Below are positions 1-12,660 of a DNA stretch of 64,000 bases, in pieces. The notes beneath the pieces were generated by a model, which made no database searches, had not been told where the DNA came from, and saw nothing but the letters and a program-made list of their open reading frames with translations. The DNA is from Cylicocyclus nassatus. Taxonomy: Eukaryota; Nematoda; Chromadorea; Rhabditida; Strongylidae. The position numbers were made by a program, and so were the translations under genes. Each line of letters opens with the position of its first letter. Within the stretch, counting starts at the first letter, position 1. The DNA is taken from the NCBI GenBank assembly GCA_958299035.1, contig CATQJL010000223.1, positions 47,542,162-47,606,161 on the forward strand, in the 5' to 3' direction.

Positions 1-44
1 GGCCACGAGCCCCAGAAAGGCAGAAACATGAAAGACGAAATTTT

Positions 45-64
45 GCCCGGACGCTGCCTTTGAG
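45..64. repeat. Solo end of foldback family A at window edge
   Basis: GCCCGGACGCTGCCTTTGAG matches the right terminal sequence of family A (GCCTGGACGCTGCCTTCAAG) with three differences. The rest of the copy would lie upstream of the window. Confidence 0.4.
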
Positions 65-1800
65 ATAAATTAAGCTTTTTCGAAAAATCCTGTGTTCTCG
101 TCGCGTTTTTCGAGCGAGTTTTAACTTTACGAAACCGGTTGGTTTACTAATGCAATCACACTTTTTTGCCTTTCAACACCAAAGCTCCAAAATTGATTCT
201 GCAAATATCCAAATACTAATTTGGATATTACAGATACATAAACTGGTAAGCACAGATACATAAACGGGTAAGCAATGCATTTGTTTCATCGCAACCTTTG
301 CGCGAGACAGAAGCTGTGTTCCGAGACTCGAAATTGTGCTAACTCCAGGGGTTTAAAATTCGTAAAGAATGTAAAGAGAACACAGGATATATTCAACCGT
401 CGAACAAAATACCTATCGAAAAAGCGTCTTATAGGTCTGTTAGAAGTTAATTAAAGCGCTTGAATTACAGAAAAGTAGGGTTTTTAGAGCTCACTAACTC
501 CAAAAGCATTTTGAGCCATCCGAGAAAAGCAACGCTCTTCTCAAACTGCACTGCATTTATGTGTAGCACATAGCTCACTTTTTTACTGTGACCCTACAAA
601 AAATTTTGAAGCGAAATGTTGCAATCTTGCGTGAAAAAGGAGAGTCGCTTGAGATGTTTTTATGATTATGAACCACTAAAAATTCGCGTTCTGCGCAAAA
701 TGATTTCTACGACTGGTACCGAAATTTATTTTTGTGCTGCGTATGCCAATGACGGCTGCGCTCTCTCATGTACTATAGTAGTCTAGACAAGGATCTCGAC
801 GTTCTGTGCAGCTGCTGGCCAGCTCAAATCTGCAGAGCCTGGAAAATCGTATATCTTGTAAATTAATGAAAATATTGTGACCCTCAACGGAAGTAATGAT
901 GATAGGGTACAAATGAATAGTGCAGCATATTAAAGAGGCATTAAACGCCGATTCCAAGTCTGTCTTCAGTTTTGTTGTGAGCCTCTGAACGAGGAATTAC
1001 GGGTGTTCTTTATGATAAAAAACTCAGGGCGCAGATAAAATCAAACATTGCGATCATCCAACCACTTCGTTTAAGAAGATTCAAATGAGATTCTTTTTTT
1101 TTTGAATTGCCATTACGGATTTTTCAACTCAGAAACGTTATGAATACATATCGAGAAGCTCACAGCATAAATATCGAAGAAAAATCAAAAAGCATTTAAC
1201 GACCCTCAATATTCAGCTGTAAAGGCCGCTTCGACTGAAACAAAGTGTCAGCTTCTTTGCAGTGGTTAATTGAAGTTTGAAATCACGGCTGAGTCTCAGA
1301 TAAATGTGAGAAGCATGGTTTGGCTTATCTCGAGACCAAGTGAAATTTCAAAAGTGAAACGAAAGTGGAAGCTTGTTGAAGAACGGATACTCGTCTAGGT
1401 GACGGAGAATGATTGTGCAAATTTTTCCCGCAAATGTTTTCGCAGACGGTTGCGCAAGTATGATAACATTCCCGATGCTTCGCGATCGAAGCGTTTACAA
1501 GCTCAACGAAGCATGTATTACAGCAAGCTATAGATTTGTCAAGGGAGTGTGCGACTCTTGTCAAATATCAAGCGATAGTGAATATAATCGAAACTGCAAA
1601 TGAGTAGCAAAGTATGCTTTTGTTTTCTTCACAAAGAATGTCATTGAAGCGACTAGCTCGAAAATACTGCTCGAGATATGGACAGTGCAGTGGCGTTAGA
1701 GAAGGATTTTTGGCATGTACTCAGAATTTCTTGGATTATTATCCCATTGGTATTGCTTTCCATTTCTTCATTTCTAGAAAGGCGACCATGGAAATTCTTT
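65..1800. other. No gene seen; old repeat DNA
   Basis: Only short frames with low-complexity translations. A GATTCCAAGTCTGTCTTC block near 949 recurs in altered form at 13550 and 39905, so old foldback scraps are present. Confidence 0.6.
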
Positions 1801-2034
1801 GGGCCTCGGGCAGAGTTCACGCGATTTGATCGTCTCGATTGATCGCGACAGACAACTATAGCAATATCATTGCATGCCGATCTTCTTGCATTTCGGTTGT
1901 GATAGTTTTCCGACACGATTAATCGTGACTAACTATCACAACGAAATACAAGAAGATCGGCACGCAATGAACTCCTACTTGTCTTTAGCGATTGAATCGC
2001 GACGATCAAATCGCGTGAACTCAGCCCTAGGCCT
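1801..2034. mobile_element. Short foldback element (MITE-like), 234 bp
   Basis: The terminal ~33 bases are inverted repeats (GGGCCTCGGGCAGAGTTCAC... against its near-perfect mirror ending CTCAGCCCTAGGCCT). The interior also folds: CCGATCTTCTTGCATTTCG-type sequence at 1880-1900 mirrors 1945-1965. No protein. Confidence 0.8.
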
Positions 2035-2699
2035 AAGGTATGAAGTCAGATCTAGAGCTGTATGCTTATGCTATGATTACAAAACATTTCTTACAATTAG
2101 ATAAGTGAAGCATCGTAACATGTACCACTTGAACTGTTGGGTTTGAACTAAGTACTACTCTTACTCCTTTTCCTAATCTGCCGTAACATCTTAGAAAATG
2201 TTAGAATCGGCTGGAGAGCTAATTAGATGGTACAATTGTGAAAGTCTTTGAATTTGCGCCAGTTTTAAAAACACTTATTTCTTGCGTGTTCACTGCTTTC
2301 ACTCAACTTCGACTCTGTGAAAAATGAACATTACATAAATACTACATGTATTTATTTTTGGGTTGCATTAGAAGTACAGATTGCACCAGTTTTTTAAAAC
2401 GTGTTGAGAAAAACGACATCAAAAGAACTCTAAGAGACACATGTGCTATCCTTGATGGTACGTTGATTCAAATCCTCCTTATCTATAAAAGAATTCTTTT
2501 CAAGCCTCATGGTAGAAAATATGGACTAACCGAAGCGGTATATGCAACGAATACTTCCTGCAAAGCCCATATTCCCCTCTGCTCCAGCTGGGATAGGAGT
2601 GTGAACCAGCTAATGCTCATAACAAGGGTCGAGCAAGAAGTGTGGCACACAAGCGCCGGATATGACCTCCCCCCCCCTCCCCCTATCTTCTGTCTCAAT
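2035..2699. other. No gene seen
   Basis: One frame (2346-2765) crosses into the G-tract element and lacks recognisable motifs. No repeat structure is evident. Confidence 0.55.
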
Positions 2700-3030
2700 A
2701 CCTCCCCCTCGTGGCGTACTGAGGGGGGGGGGGCGCCCCCGGTGAATTGGTCGCGAAATTTATGAAAGTTACTTATATGGGTTATAAAATTGTGCGAGTG
2801 ACTTGTTTATTTTTCTAAATAAAAAAATTCAAATTACCCCTGTAAAAAAAATTTTCGGGGGCGTGACTGAGGCCACGCCCTCTTCTTCCGGATTTTAGGG
2901 GTTGGGGATTCGCAAAAATTATGAGCACTCCTAATCTTTCGGAGTGCGTGGCTAACGCCACGCACCTTCACTCGAAAAAAATTTTTGTCGCCCCCCCCCC
3001 CCCCAAGCGGAAATCCTGGGTATTGCTCCC
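2700..3030 (-). mobile_element. G-tract hAT-like MITE (family G), reversed copy
   Basis: It runs from a G-run near 2720 to a 15-base C-run near 2992-3005, with AAATTTTCGGGGGCGTG and CCCAAGCGGAAATCCTGGG. It is the reverse-strand counterpart of the copy at 61974-62316. Poly-G/poly-C tracts dominate; short frames crossing it are low-complexity artefacts. Confidence 0.55.
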
Positions 3031-3485
3031 CCTTACCAGCATTATCGTTTGCCTTTCGTAGGCATGACGTAAAGGCTCTACCATGCATAATTAGGCACAT
3101 ATTCAGAATTTTCATGTCTAATAATCGCCAAAGGCCATTTAGCAAGTTCTGAGATTTCCCAATACTGGACCACCCAAGTGAAGTGATCATTTTCAAACAT
3201 GATTAACTATATTTCAAAAGTGAATTAGCTAACTCTTTTACTCAATACAAAGCGCTGCTCCCTACTTACTCATACCATAGATCCTGCTTCAAATAACCAT
3301 CAAATTATAAAGTTAGAAGCAGGCCAAAATCTTGTTTGTCCCATTTTTCGCTTCCAGTGGCTGCGTTTTCACCAGCTTTTACTCAAAGTGAAGAAAATGA
3401 ATCAGGCCCGAATAACTCTTATGGAAACTAAAAGATTCAGGCTATAAATCGGAATTTGTTTTGCTCGCTAAAAATCTTTTCGGAG

Positions 3486-3572
3486 GTAAGTTAATGGGGT
3501 GTGGCACAACCCCTTAAAAGCTGTGGCGGCCACAGCTTTTTAGAGGGTGTGCCACACCCCGTTAACTTATCT
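3486..3572. repeat. Near-perfect 87-bp hairpin
   Basis: The left arm AAGTTAATGGGGTGTGGCAC... mirrors the right arm ...GTGCCACACCCCGTTAACTT around GGC/GCC at the centre, with about 40-base arms and few mismatches. No flanking gene; possibly a minimal foldback element. Confidence 0.85.
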
Positions 3573-4088
3573 TCAAAGCATTCAAATCTCTGTCTTTTTC
3601 ATATGGTTGCTACTGCTAAACTTTCTTCTGCACATAGCAAGAATTTCATTCAAAACTGTTTTCCCTGGGGAAAGATATAGTCGTTTTTATTTAGCTAAGC
3701 AAATGGAAAACACCGTGAAAATATTGGATTACGGTAACGTGCTATGTCTGCGCTACTACGCCATGAGGGAAAGGGCAAAAACAAGTATATTCGATAGCCT
3801 GATTCTCGTAACTTTCACAAAAGTGATTTGAGCCTGATTGGCTTTTTGGCTTGTAATTCCGGAGTTTGGAGGTTACTTGAAGTGGGATTCCTAATGTGAG
3901 CAAAGGAGTTGGTACTTTGTAGTGAGTGCAAAGAGAAGTAGTTTACTCACATTAATAAAGTTAGCATGTTCGAAAATGACCACCTAACTTGAGTGTGCCA
4001 ATATTTGGTAACCTCAAAATTTGCTGAAACTTGACCCGCAGTATCATTTGATATGCTAATTACGAAAATGATGCTCTTATGCTTTTAG

Positions 4089-4899
4089 GGACCGTATGCA
4101 CGTACATCCCTGCTTGGGAGGGGAGGGGATCTGAGAGGAGATGTGTCATATCTTGCTACTCTACGTATTTTTCTTCTTCTTTCTCTATCTAGCTTATAAA
4201 GTTTTTCATACACTTATACCTGCGCATAATAGATGCCATGTTACTTCCACACAAGATTGGTTTTTTGCAATTTTGTGTCCCCAGGGGATCCACAGGGGAT
4301 CTCCGGATCACCTCTCATTTTCAAAGTGATTTATATTCCTGAGAATTCAATGAAAAAACTGTAAAACTGTACTGAGGATATACTACGGCACTGCTAAATG
4401 GGATCTGAAGATTGTGAATTTCGATGATCCCTGGCTCGCGAGCTAGAGATTACCGAAGATTTCGATATCCTGAGATTTACTTATTTCTGCTATAATCATC
4501 TTTAGCAGCGCCGTAGTCATCCACAGTACAATTTTACAGCGTTTCATTGAGTTTCCAGGGAGGTATATAGTACTGGCATCCATTATGCGCAAGTATAAGC
4601 GTATGAGAACATTCATAAACAAGATAGAAAAGAAAGAAGAAAGATACGTAGGCTAACGAGATATGACGCATTCCATCTCAGATCCCCTCCCCTCCCCACC
4701 GAGGATGTAACATTTTCAACTGGCTTGGCACCATTAGGGCGGGGTTTTGTGATCTAATTGAGGCCGCTCGCGCTCGCGACGTACCTGCGTCTCTCTCGCA
4801 CGAGTGCTCTCCGATCATGACGTAGCCTTAATTAGATCACGAAGCCCCGCCTTTGCCGATGCCGAGCCGGTTGAATCAAATGGTACGTGCATATGGGCC
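4089..4899. mobile_element. Foldback element with second element nested in its right end
   Basis: The arms mirror over almost the whole length around a centre near 4405: GAGGGGAGGGGATCTGAG at 4119 against CTCAGATCCCCTCCCCTCC at 4677, and ATAATAGATGCCA against TGGCATCCATTATGCG. The right terminal sequence is split at GATGTA by the 174-base element 4710-4883 and resumes as CGTGCATATGGGCC, matching the left end GGACCGTATGCACGTACATC. Confidence 0.8.
4710..4883. mobile_element. 174-bp MITE nested in foldback, TA target duplication
   Basis: Terminal inverted repeats ACATTTTCAACTGGCTTGGC and GCCGAGCCGGTTGAATCAAA, then an inner GGGCGGGG...CCCCGCC pair with TGATCTAATTGA / TTAATTAGATCA. It is flanked by TA at 4708-4709 and 4884-4885, the signature of Tc1/mariner-type insertion. 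Confidence 0.75.
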
Positions 4900-5544
4900 T
4901 AGTATTTTTTTGATATGCTTACTGTGCGTGTACCACTGTAGGCATACCTTCGATAGTCTAGAGACAGGGCGTCAAAAGTGAAGGTTGTTTGAACATCAGA
5001 CGTCATAAATAGTGAAGGTTGTTCAAAGATGATCAGAGAAGAGAAAATGACATAAAACAGATATAAAAAGCAAAATAAACTGCTGAAAACCGGATAAAAA
5101 CGCTGCAATGGGCTTGAAATCTTTCATTTGGCGGCTTTTCAAAGTGCAAGTTTTCGCTTACCAGCGATTCGCAACACGGGGTTTTGATTTTCATTGCGTC
5201 CTTTAAATTTCTACCCCCGCATTGACGTTCCTGTTTCCTGGGACGTTGTCTGGATTGTTGCGCTTATTGTTCTGAGCAACAATCGCCAAAGCTGGAAAAA
5301 AATCGATGCGAAAGCACTGAAACTGAACAAGGTAAAGAAAAATGCACTTTTTACGATTTTTCGCAAAAAATTCCATTATAATCCAAGAGATAAGGGCTGG
5401 GTGGTTGTCTGCATTATGAAAGAAGCAAGATCTATAAATTGCATGAAAAAACCGCATGAAAAGAGTTAAACTAGAAGAAAAACAAGAGATTTTCGAAAAC
5501 AAGGTTTTTGCCGGATTTCTCGACCAAATCAAAAAATGTGGTTT

Positions 5545-5838
5545 TTGGACGTTGTCAGCGTGGAAATAGAGATCAAGAGCTTCAAAATGATATACAGCTT
5601 GCTAAAATTGGGTTTGAAACAGCGAAGAAAAGGGTACCAGAGCCAAATGCCCCGCGCCCCGCGTTTGGGGTAGCGAGGTAGCGCGCAGCGCGGGAGACGC
5701 AGACGAGCAGCGGAGACAGACAGAGCCGACGGGGCATTTGGCTCTGGTCGTAGATCTCCGCGGGGTCTCAACGAAACCCCGCAACATTATATATCATTCT
5801 GATCGCCATGACACGACAAGGAGAACTGACAACGTCCC
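5545..5838. mobile_element. Nested inverted repeats around a GC-rich core
   Basis: Outer arms: TTGGACGTTGTCAG at 5545 mirrors CTGACAACGTCC at 5826, and AATGATATACAGC mirrors ATTATATATCATT. The inner element 5637-5747 has perfect 17-base terminal repeats (CCAGAGCCAAATGCCCC) around a CpG-rich core containing GCGCGCAGCGCGGG. Confidence 0.65.
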
Positions 5839-8661
5839 AAGCTTCAAAAATCACTCATTAACGAGATAGACCAGCGTTTTCATGCGCGTCTCTGCGCAAG
5901 ATTTAAGCGCAGTTTCTCGTCCTTATTTAACTCCAATAGCTTTCGTAAACTTGTGAAACTCGATTTTGTTCAAATGAGAGGTTAACTAAGAAATTCTGTT
6001 CTGAATTCTGGCGAAAATCCCACAGAAACCTTTTTTTAAGGTAAAAAGGCTATGAAAACGCAAATTCTCGGTTTTGCTGAGGTAAGCTAAAGATTTTACT
6101 CCCTATATTTGCTTCATTAACATTCGTTCCGATATAATCAGGATAATAACATCCGGGGTTTTGCCCCGGATGACTTCTGTTTTTTTTTTCAGGTGAAGGT
6201 TGTGTCCCCTTATAGCCCTCAAAGTGAAGGTTACCAGAGTACGTGGCTCTATGTATCGAGGGTATGACTGTAGGCCAAACATCAATGCTGGTATCTTGCA
6301 CAGTGGGCCTATCAGACATTGTTGACTGACATCATGTCGCTAGCATCACTATCACCCCGATAACGAACCCCCCTCCCCTTTTCCCGACCCCTTTACGACC
6401 CCCAGGTGTGGCCTGCCACACCCCACACTTGACCCTGCTCATAACTCTTGGCCGAGAAGTTTCGCAGTTCAGTCAGGACAGTTTCAAAACCAGGATTCCC
6501 TTTTCTTTAAGCAGCAACGAGGCAGGAAAAATTCGTTAAAAGTAGCTCTAACAAAGCCGCTCTCGTATTCTGCAATGTTTTTGAGAAATGAAGGCACTCA
6601 CGATACAAAGCTGAAATCCCTTTCTTGATATTCAACTGATAACTCACCGGTTTTTGGAGAAGTGATCCGCAAATGATGCAGACAGAAGAATGGTTCCAAG
6701 AATATTGTGACGATATGGTTTGTGACGATATGATTATTTCCTTCAAAGTTGAGCCTAGATTTTGATAACCATTCATAGCCATACAAACCCTGGCCGTAGA
6801 CTGACCAGAGGAGGTATATATCAATCTTCCGCCCGCTGTTCGGGCGTTTTCCATAGTTATGCACGGCCCAGACAGACGAGAGCGTCCAAACCAAAGTTTT
6901 TTTGTGAGATTATCTAGCATGGCCCGTACGGGCAGCAGAGGCCGATCTGTCGAGATCGCCTGCCGTGCCCGACATGGTCAAACTTGCCAGATCGGACCCT
7001 TGGACCAACGCAGTGTCCTATGTGAGATGCAGATAGTATGCTTAGTATGCTTATAATATGTACCTTGTACCCTTGTACCTCAACTTGCGAATTGATATAA
7101 TCAGAAACAAAGTGGTCAACATGATCAATATGTGATTGAATTTGAAATCTGGAGACATATATGACCGACTCTACAAAATTTGTAGAGCTAGCTACTCTTG
7201 ATCAAGTCTTAACTCTTCCTTACTTGTAAAGAAAGGCGCGTGTATAGCCCCTCATATGGAAAGGTGAAATGACCTTTACACTCAGTGAAGTAATGTTTGG
7301 CCTTCCCATCCTTCCCATTTGATAGACTGCTACTAACTTGCTGTCTATCCCAAACTAGTCCAGAATTCGTTTGATACAACAGTCATGATCAACTCTATTG
7401 GAAATCCTTATTTCTCGGATTTCCCACTCCGATTACCACTTTTCGTTATTATCAACAGCTGATGTATGGGGGAAGTAAGCATGAAAGGTTGTGAGCACTA
7501 GACCTATCGATAAGTGGCCTAAGTTTGACTAGAAAAATCAATTGATCCATAGAGCACTATCTTCTGCAGCGATTACGATTCCTAACATTGACCGCGTCAT
7601 ACCGCTTACTCATTTCCTCATTTGCTATAATGGGGAGGAGCACTGCCGATGTACTTGCGTGGATACACGAGACAATGCTGTAGAATGGAGTTATTCGATG
7701 GATCAATTGTCTCTGGTCTTCCTACTCTATGGCAAGCGAGCAACATGTAGTGCCTTGAATAAGTAAGCCAGCACAGTTCTCTCATATAGTGATTATGGTC
7801 ATCTATCAATAAACCCTCTGAAGGGCGGGGAAAGTCAGGCGGAGCAGGTAATGAGAGTTAGTGGGGCAACGAAATCAAATACACTAGTAATACAGAAATA
7901 ATTTTAGAGAAACGGGTAAGGCGGTGGATGCTCGCTAAGCGGTAGATCCTCGGCTTCTTTCCTTTACCCTTCTATGATTATGATATGTTGCTATGTCGCA
8001 TCGTGTGCTTGGTCAGGAGACCGTTTGAAAATTTTGATCATAAGATAAGAATATTAATAACATGCAAATTTTATTGCTTTCGTTTATGAGTTGAATGGAG
8101 CGCCTACTTCATTTGCTTTCTACACCAGACTAATTCATCTTCTGTGCAAACTCAAATAATCTGTTTTGTTTTAGCGACATTTAGAGACATGATTATCTTT
8201 TCTGACAAAATTTTCTTCTCCAGCATAGTTGCCTTCAACTATGTATAGAAGTCTTATTCTTCAAGCGCAAAAGTCTAATGTTCAGCTCTTCAGCTCAAGA
8301 GTACAACTTTTCATCTGCTTTCTTGATTTCCTAATGTGGCAGAAAAATGCTAATTTTGTACTATCGGAGATCGATCCAAAGTTAAGGGAGAAGAAGTGGG
8401 AAGAATGGGTGCGTACTAGAATTCAACCAAGTACCGAGATGGGATGGGTGCGTTATCACACATTTGACTTAATCTGGGATTCAAAGAGGAAGAACGCTGT
8501 TAGACACTCAAATTAGATTAGCTTCGGCTCCAGATGGATTTGGACTAGAGAGTTTCAGACTTCCTGACAGGAAAGTAAAGAAGACTTCAGGAACTAAGGA
8601 AAAAATTGGAGGAGTAGAAAACGTGAGGGGAGGGCAGGTACTGAAAGTCAGAGGGGTATAT
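5839..8661. other. Gene-free stretch
   Basis: Frames up to 137 codons (6507-6920, minus) have no family signature. GTGAAGGTT motif copies lie at 6193 and 6225. ORF 8229-8516 reads as an ordinary mixed protein (SEIDPKLREKKWEEWV) but has no partner or splice context. Confidence 0.5.
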
Positions 8662-9595
8662 GTCAAGATGAACGATAGCTGGTATTAGCGACGCGCGGGG
8701 TCATGAACTGGCAATAACGTGTTCGCTCGAAGCTCCGCCCTACTGCGGCGGACGAGTTTCTCGGACGATACCGTCAAGTAAAAATAACTTTTGATAGTGA
8801 GATATAAGCCTGTTGCAAGCTGGGGTGAAGCTTGACTATTTACAGATTCTTGTTTTGATTTTTTGTTTCTTTTTTTGGCAATCAATGAACAGCTGATGTG
8901 TTGGTCGTGAAATTCGAGAGATGTGCTGATTAACCTATGAATGACCGAGTGAGTCCTGGATATTCACATTGAAGTGTGAAAGCAATCTAGAACACCTCAG
9001 GCATGATTGTCTGAGTGATCTCACATCTTAAGGCTAGTTCACACGCAATTTCGATTGAGTTAGAGATCGATTTATATTGAGGATAGCAGATTTTGCAAGC
9101 AAAATAAAAGAATTTTGTTATTTAAAGCAGATTCGAAAATATGTAAGTGCAGTATGATTTTCCTGAAATCTGAGAAAATTTATGTGATATGACCGCATAT
9201 TTGCAAAACGAGTTAGTTTGCTTGAAACAATTCGCCTATAATGTTTTTTTTTGAATTCTCGTCGCAATGAAATCTGTTTTTAGCTATGACCTGCAATGAA
9301 AAATCATTCTGGACAAGCCTACTGGGAACAAATAATTGAAATACATTAGAAAGAGCTTGCGGACTGATTTCATAATGAAAAATGACTGAAAACTAATTTT
9401 AAATTCAACTTAAATTTTGAAATCTAGTGTTATCCAAATTGCAACCAACTGAAGAAGCATGAACGAAGTATTAGAGAGTTTTCTAATAACTGCAGCGCAT
9501 TCCTAGGCTAATTAACAAGGGGGCGGAGCGATCAGCGCACCGCGTACGGTACCCAGCTGGCGGCTGGCACATGCTATCGTTCATCTTGACCACCA
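8662..9595. repeat. Possible DNA element bounded by inverted 17-mers
   Basis: GTCAAGATGAACGATAG at about 8662 recurs inverted near 9577 (CTATCGTTCATCTTGAC), and a GCTCCGCCC box is mirrored just inside each. The interior shows no convincing protein. Confidence 0.35.
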
Positions 9596-11195
9596 CCCAA
9601 AGTCAGAGCACTTACGTAAAAAGGTTCTGGAGATAAAAAATTTGGGCACCCTGACTGAAAATACTTTGCTTACACGCCAAGGCTTCAAGGCTTGAAATTT
9701 GGGAGGAGCTATTTAGAAAAAGAGAAAAGTGCGACTGTCAAACTCATGGTTTTAAGCTGGATAATACCGAATGAAAAGCTTGAGCACGATGGAAAAACTC
9801 GAAGAAAATGAATATAGGACTCTGACAAGGAAAAAAGAGGTAGTAGAAACAACGAGGAGAAAGTGGGATTTAAGTTAGGACATCCAATGAAGAAGGTCAT
9901 GAAGAGGGTACACTGGGCACACTGATAGGAGATTTCTGAGGCTAAAGGGGTAGAACTATTGGAGAAGAAAGTGATTAGCTTACTTTTATCAGAGGTGAGA
10001 AGGAAACCTTCGGGCGTCCAGGCTATATACTCAAAAAACAAACAGCTTTCAAGATCTGATACGCAAAAGCTGAGTGAACTGTCAGCTGTAGGCAGTCTCT
10101 AGAAGCTTTAGCAAAGAAGAAGTGTTCATCCAGGAAATCATAGTTTTAGTGCATGGTTTGCTAGGTGAGAACCTGAACAATAATTCACAAAGAGTACGAG
10201 AGCTTCCAGCAACACCGTTTTTTGCCTCAAATTATGAAGAGCACTTCCACTTAATTTGGATGCACTGCTTAAAGGCAGTGTCCGGGCAAAAACTCGATTT
10301 TAAAAAAATCCTCTTACCGGAGATCATCCGCAACGCTGAATCCGAAAATGCACACTAGAAGGCGCGAAAACGGAGAGAACATGCTTTTTCCAAAGCCTTA
10401 CAATTTGACGCATAGCAGAAATTCAAACAGGTCGGACGGAAGACCTCGCCTCAAGGCGTAAGTTCCCCACTTCCCAATCGCTTTTCTTTCTTTAGGTTTA
10501 CCTTATGACCTCGTACTTGCGCAATGCTGTGTCTGAGGGGGCCACTTTCGCATGGCAGTGAAATCCCAAAACCACACCTTGTCCTGACACTGTCTTTAAT
10601 AGCACCGTCCACGGAAATTCTCGGCTTCAATGTTTCGATCATTTGGCCTTCTCATGTCCCTGATTCCGAGTACGAAGTCGAGAATTCGCGAAAAACCCAA
10701 CAATCTTCGTCTCGGAGAACTCGCACACGATAATTGGATGGGCGCGCAGGGTTGAGTGGGCATTACTGGAGAGGCGGTGCTGACTCGGGGACAGAGGTGT
10801 GATAGTGGGAGCATAGGTGCGATAGGGGGAGCCGGGCTCTCTCCAGGTGAAGGGGGTCTTGGCTGTTTCCGAGCTTCCAGGTGAAGGGGGTATGTGAACC
10901 TGGGGGGGGGGGGGGAGGGGGAGGGAGAGAGAAAAGGTAAAAAAGTGTGGTATGAAGAGCTCTAATTTGTACCTTATTTAGGTCATGCTTGCGATGGGGC
11001 AGAATAAGGAGGACGCGCTACAAATTTGTCTGAACAAACTTTGTCATGTGTTAGCAATATGTTGCGCCAATGTATCTTACATAATTGAAGTTTGAATGTT
11101 ATGATTTTATGAAGATCTGTGCTCCTGTTTCATTGCATCAACAAAAAACGAAAGCAAAAAGGTTTATCCGAAAAGATGTACAAGTTAGGAACAAC
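9596..11195. other. Gene-free stretch with CAGGTGAAGG motifs and G-run
   Basis: CAGGTGAAGGGGGT occurs at 10844 and 10880, followed by a 14-G run near 10900. No coding support. Confidence 0.5.
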
Positions 11196-12660
11196 TTACA
11201 ATTCCTGCACATCATCATCAATAATATCACTATCGCTAACGTCAGAGACAACAAGTTCGCTGCCTGAGAGATCTTTTTCTTTTTCCAAAAGGTCATTGGA
11301 GTAGAAGTAGAATTGCGTGAAAAAGCGTTCTGAGTTGAAAATAGATTTGAAACGTTCTTCTTCTTCTAGGCGTTTTTGTGATTTTTTTCCTGGCCCTCTG
11401 GTAGCACCAGGAAGTCAGCAGGTAGGTGACCAGTTTTTTCATACCATCTTTTAGGATATTTCAGAAAGTCATACGATGACAGCCTGTCTGGACCACTTAT
11501 AGCAATCCTTTAAATGAATTTTTTAGATGACAATATGTTAGAAGAAGGTTGACAAACCTTAAAGGCAAGCAGATCTGGACCTATGGGGATTTTACGTGGA
11601 AAACTTTTGGGGCTCTAACTAAGGCACTGCCCAAGCGGCAGCGCAGGTAGTGCTCTAACGGCTGAGATATTCCCCTCGAAACTGGGCCCCACGATCGTCG
11701 CAGATGGATTCATGGCAGTTTCGCGCCAGGACCCACGCTCTGCGCCATGAATCCATGCGAAATACGATCGCAGGGTATAGTTTCGAAATGAATACCTCAG
11801 CCGTTAGAGCACTACTTGAGCTGCCGGTTTGGCAGTGACTTAGTTAGGGCCCCAGAATTAGTATCCACGTGAGATCCCCATGTGTCCAGACTTGCCTGGA
11901 CGCTGCCTTCAAGTAATTGCTTAGATGCTCCACCGTTGTGCGACTTCTGCGTTGTGTTCTGATAACAGAGTAGATAGAAAATCCTCTCTCCACCTCTGCC
12001 GTGCTAGTCGGAATGGAAACTAGCTTTGCCAGTAAGTCCATCAGATTTTTGCGGTAAGTAATGGGGAAGCCAGATCGCATGCTTTCTCAACACGGGAAGG
12101 AAATATTGCATACTTTTTTGGGCCTTGTCGAACTCTGGCTTCACCTCCTCTGGCATACGTTTTGTTAGCTGATGAGAAAGCTGCTTAACTTCTTCTTTAA
12201 CAGCATCTGTGGAATAGCCGAAAAAAGTAGATACTATGCTGCGCGTTGGTTTTTTTTTCAGTATCAATGTCATAAGGTCTGAAAAACTTCCAGAAGCATA
12301 AAGCACGGAGTTGGGTTCGTACTCCAGTCGGGATTTAAGAGCAGTAGCTACGCTTTGTTAACACCTTCCTTTTGTTCATACCATGTTCGTGAATTTAGCA
12401 GCCTTGAAATCTTCAGCAACCTGAAGATCAGCAATGGACTTCCTGGACATCTTCTCATTGCTAGACAATCTGCATGGATACCTTTAGGAAATCAGAGAGT
12501 TTCGCTCAATTGTCAACTCTGTATCAATGTCGACAACATTTTAGTCGGCGTAAGATTCTCCTTCTGCCCTGTTGAGCTGGAGCACATGCGAGTCATCTGC
12601 GATTTTGTGTATCCTGCCTGCCGTTTCTTCTTCAAACTGCCAACCTTTCCAAAACATTGA
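11196..12660 (-). pseudogene. hAT-family transposase relic, split by a foldback insertion
   Basis: On the minus strand from 12660 down, frames encode a degraded transposase with several stops. The segment at 12306-12004 is open (SGSFSDLMTLILKKK, FDKAQKSMQYFLPVL). After a frameshift near 12070 the segment 12080-11915 carries the hAT C-terminal dimerisation signature (LVSIPTSTAEVERGFS, then TVEHLSNYL). There the frame runs into a foldback element (11557-11913). Beyond it the protein resumes with ISGPDRLSSYDFLKYPKRWY, and after another frame change an acidic tail ending SDSDIIDDDVQEL and stop at 11196-11198. hAT transposases cut and paste DNA; this copy cannot. Resemblance is to the vertebrate ZNF862/KIAA1586-like hAT group (inference). 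Confidence 0.75.
11557..11913. mobile_element. Foldback element, family A copy 1, inside hAT relic
   Basis: About 357 bases with long imperfect inverted arms. The right end reads GGACGCTGCCTTCAAG in the plus sense, mirrored on the left by a shortened end (CCTTAAAGGCAAGCAG). Inner arms share CTAACTAAGGCACTGCCCAA and its reverse complement. It is non-coding and interrupts the hAT reading frame after TVEHLSNYL, so it is younger than the transposase decay. Confidence 0.8.

Noticed and set aside
2346..2765. 139-codon plus-strand ORF
   Set aside because: Its end lies in the poly-C and poly-G tracts of a MITE and it has no motif or splice context.
6507..6920. 137-codon minus-strand ORF
   Set aside because: Two frames overlap on the same strand with equal quality and neither shows a family signature.
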